Source of the DNA: Bordetella sp. BOR01
GTDB taxonomy: Bacteria; Pseudomonadota; Gammaproteobacteria; Burkholderiales; Burkholderiaceae_B
Direction of reading: 5' to 3'
Assembly (NCBI RefSeq): GCF_019218885.1
Contig: NZ_JAHUWT010000002.1
Location: 992,001 to 1,056,000 of the forward strand
DNA length: 64,000 nt
The notes under the pieces are model-generated. The model ran no database searches and was not told where the DNA came from. It saw only the letters and a program-made list of their open reading frames with translations. Positions 24,361-32,433 of the stretch are shown here, piece by piece. The position numbers and the translations under genes are program-made. Numbering within the stretch: position 1 is the stretch's first letter; the number at the start of each line of letters is the position of its first letter.

Positions 24361-24477
24361 AATAATATTTATGAATGTTTCCAGGCCAGATCGGAATAGT
24401 GGAGCCCTGAAGAAACGGCCCGGATGGCATGTTTTTCAGTATGCCAATTATTGATAGAAGAATATTCAAACATTATT
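24361..24477. promoter_or_regulatory. Divergent control region with matching AT-rich inverted elements
   Basis: AATAATATTTATGAATGTTT (24361-24380) resembles the complement of 24461-24477 (AATAATGTTTGAATATT). This gives two related sites in opposite orientation about 100 bp apart, in the 292-bp gap between the aldehyde dehydrogenase (-) and GMC oxidoreductase (+). A GGCAT/ATGCC dyad (24426-24445) lies between them. One regulator binding both sites could coordinate the divergent genes. Confidence 0.55.
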
Positions 24478-24576
24478 TGATGTCATGGTTTCGCTCATGC
24501 ATCATCCGCCGGTAATGCGTACGTGAACCGCGGGTCTGCCTTCGTGGCGGCTCGTCCCGTAAGGAGCGTTGCGGCA

Positions 24577-26214
24577 ATGTATGTCAAGTCGGTTCCCCAT
24601 GATTCGGAGTTCGATTTCATCGTCTGCGGCGCCGGCAGTGCCGGTTGCGTGGTCGCCGAGAAGCTCTCTGCCGATGCATCCAACCGGGTCCTGCTTGTCG
24701 AAGCGGGTGGCCGCGACCGCAATGTGAATATCCGGGTTCCGTTGCTGGTGGTCAACCTGATCAACAACCAGGCCGTCACCTGGCCCTATCTTACCGAGCC
24801 CCAGCTGCACCTGAACGGCAAGCCCCAGCGCTGGACCCGCGGCCGCGTGATCGGCGGTTCCGGCGCAATCAACGGCAATCTGTTTGCGCGCGGCGACCCG
24901 GCCGAATACGACAACTGGCGCGAACTGGGCTGCCAGGGATGGGGGTATGCGGATATGCTGCCTGTCTTCAAGCGACTGGAAGATTTCCCACCTGGCGATC
25001 CGGACCTGCGCGGGCGTGGCGGCCCCATACACTGCACGCGGCTGGACAAGTTCGATCCCTTGTCTGAAGCGTTCGTGGCGGCCTGTGGACAGGCCGGCTA
25101 TCGCTACCTGAACGACTATAACGACGGCAGCTACGAAGGCGCATTCTTCCTGCAGTATTCCACGCGCCGCGGCCTGCGCGACAATACCGCGGCGGCCTAT
25201 CTGAAGCCGGCCCGCAAGCGGCGCAACTTGACGATACTGACGGGGGCCGTCGTCGCGCGCGTCCTGATGGACGGCCGCCGCGCCGCCGGCATCGAGATCA
25301 TTCAAGACGGCGCCAGGCTTGCGCTGCGCGCCCGCAAAGAAGTGGTCCTGAGCGCCGGGCCGCTGGCCACGCCGCAGATCCTCGAGCTTTCCGGCGTGGG
25401 CAATGAAGCCGTGCTGGCCGCGCATGGCATACCGGTGGTCCACCATTTGCCGGGCGTAGGCGAGAATCTGCGCGACCATCCCAATACGCGCCTGACCTTC
25501 GAGTGCGCGCGCCCCATCACGATCAACGACGTCCTGCGCAGCCCGCGCCGCAAGCTGCGGGAAGGCTTGCGGTTCTTGCTGCGCCGCAATGGGCTGCTTT
25601 CCATATCGTCGTCAACGGCGCAGATGAACCTGCGCAGTAGCGCAGAGGCCAGGCAGGCCGACCTGGTGCTGCGGCTGCAACCGCTCTCGGGTGGCGATCG
25701 CTATGCGCGCACACCGGGTACCGGCATGGACATGTTCTCCGGTTTTACCTTCGGGGTCACTATTTTGCAGCCGGCGTCCACGGGCACGGTGCATATCCAG
25801 AGCGCCGATCCGCTGCGGCAGGCGCGCATGGACCCGTGCTACCTGTCGCGCGACGAGGACGCGCGCCTGTTCTTGCGGGGCATGCGCATTGCCCGGCAGG
25901 TGGCCGCCATGCCCGCGCTGCAGCCGCTTATCGTGCGCGAGACCCGGCCTGGGCCGGACGCGGCCAACGATGCCGCCATGCTGGCCTACCTGCGCGAAAC
26001 GCTGCAGACCTCATGGCACATGGTCGGAACCTGCAAGATGGGCGTGGACGATATGGCCGTGGTCGACCCCGATCTGCGGGTGCGGGGAATTGGCAACCTG
26101 CGCGTCATCGATTCATCCATATGCCCGACGCTGCCGTCGTCGGGCACCAATATCCCGACGATCGCCATTGCGGAAAAAGGAGCAGAGCGCCTGCTGGCTG
26201 CCCACCAGGCGTGA
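24577..26214 (+). CDS. GMC-family FAD-dependent alcohol dehydrogenase (choline-dehydrogenase-like)
   Basis: 545 residues from the ATG at 24577, with AAGGAG at 24561-24566. FAD binding is marked by GAGSAG at 18-23 and EAGG near 42. The GMC signature RGRVIGGSGAINGN is near 88. The C-terminal half has the catalytic histidine in SWHMVGTCKMG and the closing SSGTNIPTIAIAEKGAE. It oxidises a primary alcohol to an aldehyde and passes electrons to the respiratory chain. With the divergent aldehyde dehydrogenase and the nearby sulfatase it suggests sulfate ester -> alcohol -> aldehyde -> acid, as in choline sulfate use. No betaine-specific gene is present. Confidence 0.92.
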   Translation: MYVKSVPHDSEFDFIVCGAGSAGCVVAEKLSADASNRVLLVEAGGRDRNVNIRVPLLVVNLINNQAVTWPYLTEPQLHLNGKPQRWTRGRVIGGSGAINGNLFARGDPAEYDNWRELGCQGWGYADMLPVFKRLEDFPPGDPDLRGRGGPIHCTRLDKFDPLSEAFVAACGQAGYRYLNDYNDGSYEGAFFLQYSTRRGLRDNTAAAYLKPARKRRNLTILTGAVVARVLMDGRRAAGIEIIQDGARLALRARKEVVLSAGPLATPQILELSGVGNEAVLAAHGIPVVHHLPGVGENLRDHPNTRLTFECARPITINDVLRSPRRKLREGLRFLLRRNGLLSISSSTAQMNLRSSAEARQADLVLRLQPLSGGDRYARTPGTGMDMFSGFTFGVTILQPASTGTVHIQSADPLRQARMDPCYLSRDEDARLFLRGMRIARQVAAMPALQPLIVRETRPGPDAANDAAMLAYLRETLQTSWHMVGTCKMGVDDMAVVDPDLRVRGIGNLRVIDSSICPTLPSSGTNIPTIAIAEKGAERLLAAHQA

Positions 26215-26263
26215 AGCGACCGGATAGCGTGCAATGTGCCCTCGATGGGTGGGAGACAGATAC

Positions 26264-27235
26264 ATGTGGAGAATCAGGTTCTTTTGCGGCGCGGTGCTGG
26301 CACTGTTTGTGCAGGCCGCCGCGCAGGCCGCCGACGATTACCCGGCCAAGCCCATCAACCTGGTGGTCGGCTTCACGGCCGGCGGGCCCACCGATTCGGC
26401 CGCCCGCATCCTGGCCCAGCAACTCGGGCGGCAGCTGGGCCAGTCGGTCGTGGTGCAGACGCGCGCCGGAGCGGGGGGATCGATCGGCGCAAACTACGTG
26501 GCGAAATCGGATCCCGACGGCTACACGCTGTATCTTGCGGTGCAGACCACGCACGCCGTGGCGCCGTATCTGTATCCGGACGTCGGCTACGACCCGATCA
26601 AGGATTTCACCGGCATCGTACGGGTCGTGCACAACCCGCTCTTGATGGTCGTGAACCCGGAGGTGCCCGCGAACAACCTGTCCGAACTCGTGGCCTATCT
26701 CAAGGCCAATCCGGGCAAAGTGAATTTCGCGACCGGCGGCATCGGCTCTTCGCCGCATATGTCCATGGAGTTGTTCAAGAAGGCGGCCGGGCTCGATATC
26801 ATGCCTGTTCACTACAAAGGTGACGCCGCCGCCCAGGTCGACCTGCTGAGCGGGCGCGTCAGCGTGATGATGTCGAGCATCTCGGGGCTGCTGGCCGGGG
26901 TGCAGGACGGCAAGCTGCGGCCGATTGCCGTCAGCGGGCGTACGCGGTCGCCGCTGCTGCCCGATGTGCCGACGATTGCTGAGTCCGGCTATCCGGACTT
27001 CGAGGTGATTACCTGGTTTGGCCTGGTGGCGCCGGCCGGCACGCCCCAGCCTGTTATCGACCGCCTCAACCATGAAGTGCTCGCGGCGCTCAAGGTGCCC
27101 GCGGTCAGGCAGCAGTACACGAAGATGGGGTTCGAGATCGTGCCCAATTCGTCCGCCGAGTTCACGCGGTTCATCGCCGACGAGAACGTGAAATGGAGCG
27201 GCCTGATCAAGGAACTGAATCTCAGCGCGGAATGA
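26264..27235 (+). CDS. Bug/TctC family periplasmic solute-binding protein
   Basis: 323 residues from the ATG at 26264 after GGGAGA. A Sec signal ends at AQA before ADDYPAKP. The first loop is GGPTDSAAR, and the second is VHYKGDAAAQVD, which lacks the proline and following glycines of the other Bug proteins here. That difference should change the distal part of the pocket. It lies between the GMC oxidoreductase and an MR/MLE enzyme on the + strand, and presumably captures the substrate of one of them. Confidence 0.92.
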   Translation: MWRIRFFCGAVLALFVQAAAQAADDYPAKPINLVVGFTAGGPTDSAARILAQQLGRQLGQSVVVQTRAGAGGSIGANYVAKSDPDGYTLYLAVQTTHAVAPYLYPDVGYDPIKDFTGIVRVVHNPLLMVVNPEVPANNLSELVAYLKANPGKVNFATGGIGSSPHMSMELFKKAAGLDIMPVHYKGDAAAQVDLLSGRVSVMMSSISGLLAGVQDGKLRPIAVSGRTRSPLLPDVPTIAESGYPDFEVITWFGLVAPAGTPQPVIDRLNHEVLAALKVPAVRQQYTKMGFEIVPNSSAEFTRFIADENVKWSGLIKELNLSAE

Positions 27236-27254
27236 ATCAATCGGAGCCTCCACC

Positions 27255-28424
27255 ATGATCGAGCAGATCGAAATCCATGTCACCGAAATCCCGGTCAGAG
27301 TCAAGCGCATCTTCTCCAGCGGCGTCTACGATACCGGCCCGTCGGCGTCCTTGTTGAGCAAGCCTGTGCTGGTCAAGATCCATGCGCAGGGCGTCGTGGG
27401 CTATGGCCAGATACGGCCCATCTCGCCCGGCCATTTCGTTGCCGACACGACCCAGAGCGTGATCGCCGCCATTACCGAGGTGTATGGTCCCGCGTTGCTG
27501 GGCAAGCAGATCTTCGACATCGAGAGCATCAACGAGAGCTTCGACCAGCGGCTGGCGGGCAATCCCGCCGCGCGCGCCGTGCTGGACATCGCGTTGCACG
27601 ACGCCATGGGCAAGGCGTTGAAGGTGCCCGTGCATCGCCTGTTGGGGGGCTGCTGCCAGCCCGATATCCCCCTGGAATGGTCTGTCAGCCTGGCTGATGA
27701 CCCTGCCGTCATGGTGGCCGAGGCCACCCGTGCCGTATCCGAATTCGGCATCCGGGTCCTGTGCCTGAAAGCAGCCGACCGGCGCGGCTGGAGACAGGAC
27801 GTCAAGAATTTCGAGGCCGTGCGCCGGGCGGTCGGCGATGACATAGAGATCGGCGTCGATCCCAACACCGGTTGGTCGGTGGCCGACTCGATCCAGGCCA
27901 TCCGCGCCTTGCACCCCATGGGACTGAGCTATGTCGAGCAGCCCGTGGCGCGGCGCGACCTGAAAGGCATGGCGGCGATCCGCCGCGAATGCAGGGGCGT
28001 GCCGCTGATGGCCGACGAAGGCCTTTTCACCGTGCAGGACGCCTACGCGCTGGCCGAGGCCGGCGCCGTGGATGCGTTATGCATCAAGCTCTACAAAGTG
28101 GGGGGGCTGACATCGGCTCGCAAGATCGCGGCGGTGGCAGAAGCCGCGAACCTGCAGTTGAACTGCGGCGGCCTGGCAATCCAGTCGCAGCTCGAGGCCA
28201 GCGCGGCCGCGCATTTCTATGCAAGCATTCCCGCCCGCCGCATGATGGGCGCGGGCGAATTCCTGTTCGGGCTGAATACCACCGCGCCCGACCCGCTGGT
28301 CCCGCAAACGGATTTCGTCGTGCGCGACGGCCATGTGAAGGTGCCCATGGCAGATGGCCTGGGCGTGACCGTGGACGAAGCATGCCTGAAACAACACACG
28401 CTTTGGCAAGGCACGGTCAAGTAA
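27255..28424 (+). CDS. Mandelate racemase/muconate lactonizing enzyme family protein
   Basis: 389 residues of enolase-superfamily fold. The three metal ligands are Asp202 (GVDPNTGW), Glu228 (YVEQP) and Asp254 (MADEG). Lys172 is the second lysine of the usual KxK catalytic motif, while the first position is Cys170. Lys278 (CIKLYKVGG) supplies the base on the opposite face. This arrangement belongs to the muconate-cycloisomerase subgroup, which catalyses proton-abstraction reactions such as cycloisomerisation, epimerisation or dehydration of carboxylates. It follows the Bug gene by 19 bp. The exact reaction cannot be inferred. Confidence 0.9.
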   Translation: MIEQIEIHVTEIPVRVKRIFSSGVYDTGPSASLLSKPVLVKIHAQGVVGYGQIRPISPGHFVADTTQSVIAAITEVYGPALLGKQIFDIESINESFDQRLAGNPAARAVLDIALHDAMGKALKVPVHRLLGGCCQPDIPLEWSVSLADDPAVMVAEATRAVSEFGIRVLCLKAADRRGWRQDVKNFEAVRRAVGDDIEIGVDPNTGWSVADSIQAIRALHPMGLSYVEQPVARRDLKGMAAIRRECRGVPLMADEGLFTVQDAYALAEAGAVDALCIKLYKVGGLTSARKIAAVAEAANLQLNCGGLAIQSQLEASAAAHFYASIPARRMMGAGEFLFGLNTTAPDPLVPQTDFVVRDGHVKVPMADGLGVTVDEACLKQHTLWQGTVK

Positions 28425-28447
28425 GCCGGGGCCGGGCCGCGCCAGGG

Positions 28448-29605
28448 CTACCGCAATGCGCTGCCGCGCACCAGCACGGCGCCTTCGAACAGGCGCCGCT
28501 GCGTACGGTAGAAGCCGCCCTGGACGGCCCGCCACGCGCCGCCTTCGCGGCAGACGGTGGCCGCCACCTGCAGCACGCCGGAAGGCATGCCCAGGCGCAG
28601 GTCGGCAGGGCCGGCCTGCGGTTGCCGTGCTGCCTGGTGGACCACGGTGCCCTCGATGCGCGCCGCGACGGCCATGCACATGGATACGCCCAGCGGCAGG
28701 GCCCGGTGCGCCTGCCCGTTCGAGATGACGCGCGCGATCAGGTCGACGTCCGAATCCGTGTGCGTGCTTGCGGACAGGGTCGAGAACGAGGCGGGTGGAG
28801 CTACGAAGGCGATGAAGGGCACGGCGGTTTGCGCGCGCGCCTGTCCGGCGTCGGTGGCCAGGCCCATGCGCAGCGAGGCCGCGATCCGGATGGCGGCGAG
28901 CCGGTTCATGAGTACGGTGTCGCCATCCAGTTGGGCGGGCATTTCGTGGCCGCTCAGGCCCAGGTCGGCGGCCAGGACGAAGACGCATGCGTTGCTGGCA
29001 TCGACCATGGAAGCGCGGATCGGCCCGTAGCCGGGCACGTCCAGCCATTCCTGCTCTTTGCCGGTGGGTAGCAGCCTGCCGGTCGAGGCGCCGCCGGGAT
29101 CCATGAAATCCAGGCGCAGCGGGGCGCCGGTACCGGCCACGCCGGGTATCTCCAGGTCGCCGTCCACGGCGGCGCGGCCGTCTTCCAGGCCGAACGTGGC
29201 CACGATGATTTTCTGCGTATTGGTGTTGTGGATGCGTACCCGCGCCAGGTCGCCGTCGGCGCTAATCAGGCCTTCGTCGACAGCGAAGGGCCCCACTACC
29301 GACGACATATTGCCGCACAAGGGCTGGTAGTCGACATGGGACGAGGCGATCATGACCTGGGCGAAGGTGTAGTCGATGTCCGCATCCGCGCGGCTGGGCG
29401 GGCCGACGACGCAGATCTTCGACAGCGACGACAGGCCGCCGCCCATGCCGTCGAGCTGCCTGCCGTAGGGGTCGGGGCTGCCCAGTGCCCCCAGGAACAG
29501 CCTGTCCCATTCCCTGCGGTCGTCGGGCAAGTCGCGCCGATGCAGCACCAGGCCCTTGCTGGTTCCGCCACGCATGAATACGGCCGGAAGTCGATACTGT
29601 GCCAA
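28448..29605 (-). CDS. PrpF-like aconitate/methylaconitate isomerase
   Basis: 385 residues if the TTG at 29605 is the start; GGAGG lies 6 nt upstream and the family N-terminus (YRLPAVFMRGGTSKG) begins right there. Longer in-frame options add an unrelated arginine-rich leader. Lys63 (SSLSKICVVG) and Cys97 (PLCGNMSS) have the same spacing as Lys73 and Cys107, which are reported as important in PrpF. PrpF moves a double bond in 2-methylaconitate or trans-aconitate. As the last gene of the TcuA-LeuCD operon it probably isomerises the unsaturated tricarboxylate made by the dehydrogenase. Confidence 0.9.
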   Translation of the reverse strand: MAQYRLPAVFMRGGTSKGLVLHRRDLPDDRREWDRLFLGALGSPDPYGRQLDGMGGGLSSLSKICVVGPPSRADADIDYTFAQVMIASSHVDYQPLCGNMSSVVGPFAVDEGLISADGDLARVRIHNTNTQKIIVATFGLEDGRAAVDGDLEIPGVAGTGAPLRLDFMDPGGASTGRLLPTGKEQEWLDVPGYGPIRASMVDASNACVFVLAADLGLSGHEMPAQLDGDTVLMNRLAAIRIAASLRMGLATDAGQARAQTAVPFIAFVAPPASFSTLSASTHTDSDVDLIARVISNGQAHRALPLGVSMCMAVAARIEGTVVHQAARQPQAGPADLRLGMPSGVLQVAATVCREGGAWRAVQGGFYRTQRRLFEGAVLVRGSALR

Positions 29606-29624
29606 TGGCTGCCTCCGTGGGCCT

Positions 29625-30623
29625 TCAATCGACGGTAGCGCCGGCCGCCTGCACCGCCTGGCCCCATTTGTCGATTTCGCCTTGCAGGAAGCGCGAGAAT
29701 TCGGCCGGCGTGCTCGCCACGACTTCATTGCCATTGCGCGTCATGGCGTCGCGGAACCCCTGTTGTTGCGCGATGCGGACGACCTCGCGATTGATTTTCC
29801 GGATGGTGGCGGCCGGCGTGCCGGCCGGCGCAAGCAAGCCGTACCATGATGCGACGTCGTAACCCGCCACGCCGGACTCGATCATGGTGGGTACCTCGGG
29901 AAGCAGCGGCGACCGGTGAGCGCCTGTCACGGCCAGCGGCTTGAGCCTGCCGGCCTGGATCAGCGGCACGGCCGAAATGAGCGCGCCGATGTAAACCTGG
30001 CCGCGGCCGGCCATTACATCGTTCATGGCCGCGATGGCGCCCTTGTACGGCACATGCACCATGTCGATGCCGGCCGCGGCCTTCAACATCTCGGGCGCCA
30101 GGTGATTGAGCGTGCCGTTGCCCGCCGACGCATACACCAGCGAACCTGGCTTGGCCTTGGCCAGGTCGATCAGTTGCCGTACCGAGTCGGCATGCACGGC
30201 GGGATTGGCGACCAGGATGTCGGCCACTGTGTTGACCAGGCACACGGGAGCGAAATCGGACACGGCGTCGTAAGGCAAGGTCTTGTACAGGCTGGGCGCG
30301 ATGGAAAAACTGACATCGGTCATCAGCAGCGTGTATCCATCAGGGTCGGCCTGCGCGACGGCGGCCGTGCCCAGCGTCGTGCCGGCACCGGGCTTGTTCT
30401 CGACCACGACCGGCACGTTCCACGCCTTGTTGAGCTCGCGGGCCAGTTCGCGCGCCACATAGTCGATGCCCCCGCCCGGCGGATAGACCACGACGATCCT
30501 GATGGGCTTTTCGGGGTACGCCGCTGCCTGGGCCACGCCGCACCAGAACAGGCCGAGCGCGGCGGCCCACAGCAACGCCGCGATCAGGTGCCGCGCCGGC
30601 CTGGCGATGCGGGGCTGCGCCAT
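29625..30623 (-). CDS. Bug/TctC family periplasmic solute-binding protein
   Basis: 332 residues from the ATG at 30623, which shares one base with the stop of the LeuD-like gene (TGATG) and follows GGAGA. A long signal region with a basic N-terminus ends near QAAAYPEKP. The ligand loops are GGGIDYVAR and HVPYKGAIAAMND. The tyrosine after the loop aspartate is unusual among the copies here. It lies inside the tricarboxylate operon, which has another Bug gene at its head, so two receptors serve one pathway. Confidence 0.91.
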   Translation of the reverse strand: MAQPRIARPARHLIAALLWAAALGLFWCGVAQAAAYPEKPIRIVVVYPPGGGIDYVARELARELNKAWNVPVVVENKPGAGTTLGTAAVAQADPDGYTLLMTDVSFSIAPSLYKTLPYDAVSDFAPVCLVNTVADILVANPAVHADSVRQLIDLAKAKPGSLVYASAGNGTLNHLAPEMLKAAAGIDMVHVPYKGAIAAMNDVMAGRGQVYIGALISAVPLIQAGRLKPLAVTGAHRSPLLPEVPTMIESGVAGYDVASWYGLLAPAGTPAATIRKINREVVRIAQQQGFRDAMTRNGNEVVASTPAEFSRFLQGEIDKWGQAVQAAGATVD

Positions 30624-31138
30624 CACCGGTCTCCGTGGGCGGCGGCCTGCCTGCGGGCCAGCTCTTGCTTGACCCACTCCGTCACGCCGCCCATGTCGAT
30701 GATCTCCTGGATGAACCGGGGCAGCGGTTGCGCCTGGTAGGGTGTGCCATCGAGCTGGATGCGGCCGCTCGCGGTATCGACTTCGATCGCCTGACCCTGG
30801 ACAGCGGCGGCGGCCACCTCGGGGCTTTCAAGGATGGGCAGCCCCAGGTCGATCGACATGCGGTAAAAAGTGCGCGAGAAGCTGGCCGCCACGATGCCGC
30901 CGATACCAAGGGCCTTGAGGCCGAAGGGCGCCTGTTCGCGCCCCGAGCCGCAGCCGAAGTTCTCGCCGGCCACGATGATGTCGCCGGGCTTGACCCGCTG
31001 GACAAAATCGGGGTCCACCTCTTCAAAGATATGCTTGGCGATATCGGCGGGATTCAGCAGCGACAGATAGCGTCCGGGCACCATGACATCGGTGTCGACG
31101 CTATGGCCCAGCTTTTGCACATTTCCTTTCAGCATCAT
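30623..31138 (-). CDS. LeuD-like small subunit of an aconitase-family hydratase
   Basis: 171 residues from the ATG at 31138; AAGGAG is 6 nt upstream, and a second ATG follows directly. NFGCGSGREQA at 60-70 is the small-subunit signature that closes over the substrate. The length fits the short archaeal-type LeuD/HacB/DmdB lineage rather than the ~200-residue enterobacterial LeuD. It should pair with the LeuC-like subunit 10 bp upstream. In this operon the dehydratase more likely acts on an aconitate-like acid than in leucine synthesis. Confidence 0.91.
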   Translation of the reverse strand: MMLKGNVQKLGHSVDTDVMVPGRYLSLLNPADIAKHIFEEVDPDFVQRVKPGDIIVAGENFGCGSGREQAPFGLKALGIGGIVAASFSRTFYRMSIDLGLPILESPEVAAAAVQGQAIEVDTASGRIQLDGTPYQAQPLPRFIQEIIDMGGVTEWVKQELARRQAAAHGDR

Positions 31139-31148
31139 GATGGGCTCC

Positions 31149-32414
31149 TTATAGTTTCGCCGGGTCGATGATCTCGCCCGCCACGGCGGTGGCGGCCGCG
31201 ACGTACGAGTTTCCCAGGAACACCTGGGCGCCTGCATGGCCGCCCCGGCCCTTGAAATTCCTGTTGATGGTCGCGAAACCCACCTCGCCGTCGTCCAGCG
31301 CGCCGTTGTGGCCGCCGAAACAGGCACCGCAGGTGGGCGTGCTGACGGCGGCGCCGGCCTCGACGAACTGTTCGATCAGGCCTTCGGCCATGGCCTCCAT
31401 GTAGATCTTCTGGGTCGCGGGCACGATGATGGCGCGCGTGCCGGCGGCGATCTTGCGGCCCTTGAGGATGCTGGCGATCTGGCGCAGGTCTGTCAGCGTC
31501 CCGTTGGCGCAGTTGCCCATGTAGACCTGGTCGACGTGGACACCCTGGACCTGGTCCAGCGGCACGACGTTCTCCGGGGAATAGGGCTTGGCCACCATGG
31601 GTTGCATCCGGGCCAGGTCCAGGTCGTGACGCGAATGATATTGGGCATCGGCATCGGCGTTGACCATTTTCCACGGCCGCTTACAGGTCGCCTGCGCCCA
31701 GGACCGCGTGAAGTCGTCAGCCTCGACGATGCCGGTCTTGGCCCCGGCTTCCACGACCATATTGCAGATCGCCATGCGTTCGTCGATGTTGAATTCGGCG
31801 ATGCCGGGGCCGCCGAATTCCATGGATCGGTACAAGGCGCCGTAGACACCGATTTCTTGAAGAATGTGCAGGATGACATCCTTGCCGGTGACGTACGGCG
31901 CTTTCTTGCCGTGCAAATGGAACCGCATCGATTCAGGCACGCGGAACCAGGTTTCGTCCAGCACCATGATGGCTGCCATGCCCGACCAGCTCATTCCCAT
32001 GCCAAAGGCATTGAAGGCGCCGGCGGTTCCGGTGTGGGAGTCCCCGCCGGCAACCAGGTCGCCGGGGCCGATCAGGCCCACCTCGGGTATCAGGGTATGT
32101 TCTATCCCGCCTTTGCCCACATCGTAGAAGTGCTCGATGCCCTTTTCGCGGGCAAAGCGCCGCATGTCGCCCAGCATGCGCGCGCCGGCGGCGCTGGGGG
32201 CGGGTGCAAAGTGGTCGCATACCATGGCCACTTTGTCGGGTATGGCGACCCGCTTGCCTCCCATGTTCGCAAAATGCCGGAAGGCCACCGGGCCGTTGGC
32301 ATCGTTGAGCAGGACCAGGTCCACCCTGGCGCGGATGACGTTGCCCGGCTCCACGCGCTGGCTATCGTCGATCTGGTGTGCCTGCAGTATCTTTTCCGCA
32401 ACTGTCTGTGCCAT
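31149..32414 (-). CDS. LeuC-like large subunit of an aconitase-family hydratase
   Basis: 421 residues, the size of archaeal-type LeuC/homoaconitase large subunits; E. coli LeuC has about 466. The [4Fe-4S] cluster cysteines are Cys302 (GNCANG), Cys362 and Cys365 (PTCGACFGG). GDSHT at 124-128 is the conserved substrate motif. With the LeuD-like partner it should hydrate and dehydrate a 2-hydroxy-tricarboxylate or a methylmalate/dimethylmaleate-type acid. The neighbours TcuA and PrpF favour cis-aconitate or an alkyl-aconitate as the substrate. Confidence 0.91.
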   Translation of the reverse strand: MAQTVAEKILQAHQIDDSQRVEPGNVIRARVDLVLLNDANGPVAFRHFANMGGKRVAIPDKVAMVCDHFAPAPSAAGARMLGDMRRFAREKGIEHFYDVGKGGIEHTLIPEVGLIGPGDLVAGGDSHTGTAGAFNAFGMGMSWSGMAAIMVLDETWFRVPESMRFHLHGKKAPYVTGKDVILHILQEIGVYGALYRSMEFGGPGIAEFNIDERMAICNMVVEAGAKTGIVEADDFTRSWAQATCKRPWKMVNADADAQYHSRHDLDLARMQPMVAKPYSPENVVPLDQVQGVHVDQVYMGNCANGTLTDLRQIASILKGRKIAAGTRAIIVPATQKIYMEAMAEGLIEQFVEAGAAVSTPTCGACFGGHNGALDDGEVGFATINRNFKGRGGHAGAQVFLGNSYVAAATAVAGEIIDPAKL

Positions 32415-32433
32415 GTGACATCGCCTCGTCTGG

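Noticed and set aside
27872-29071. 399-codon + strand open frame across the MR/MLE and PrpF genes
   Set aside because: It is an out-of-frame arginine/alanine-rich translation of two real genes and lacks a start signal.
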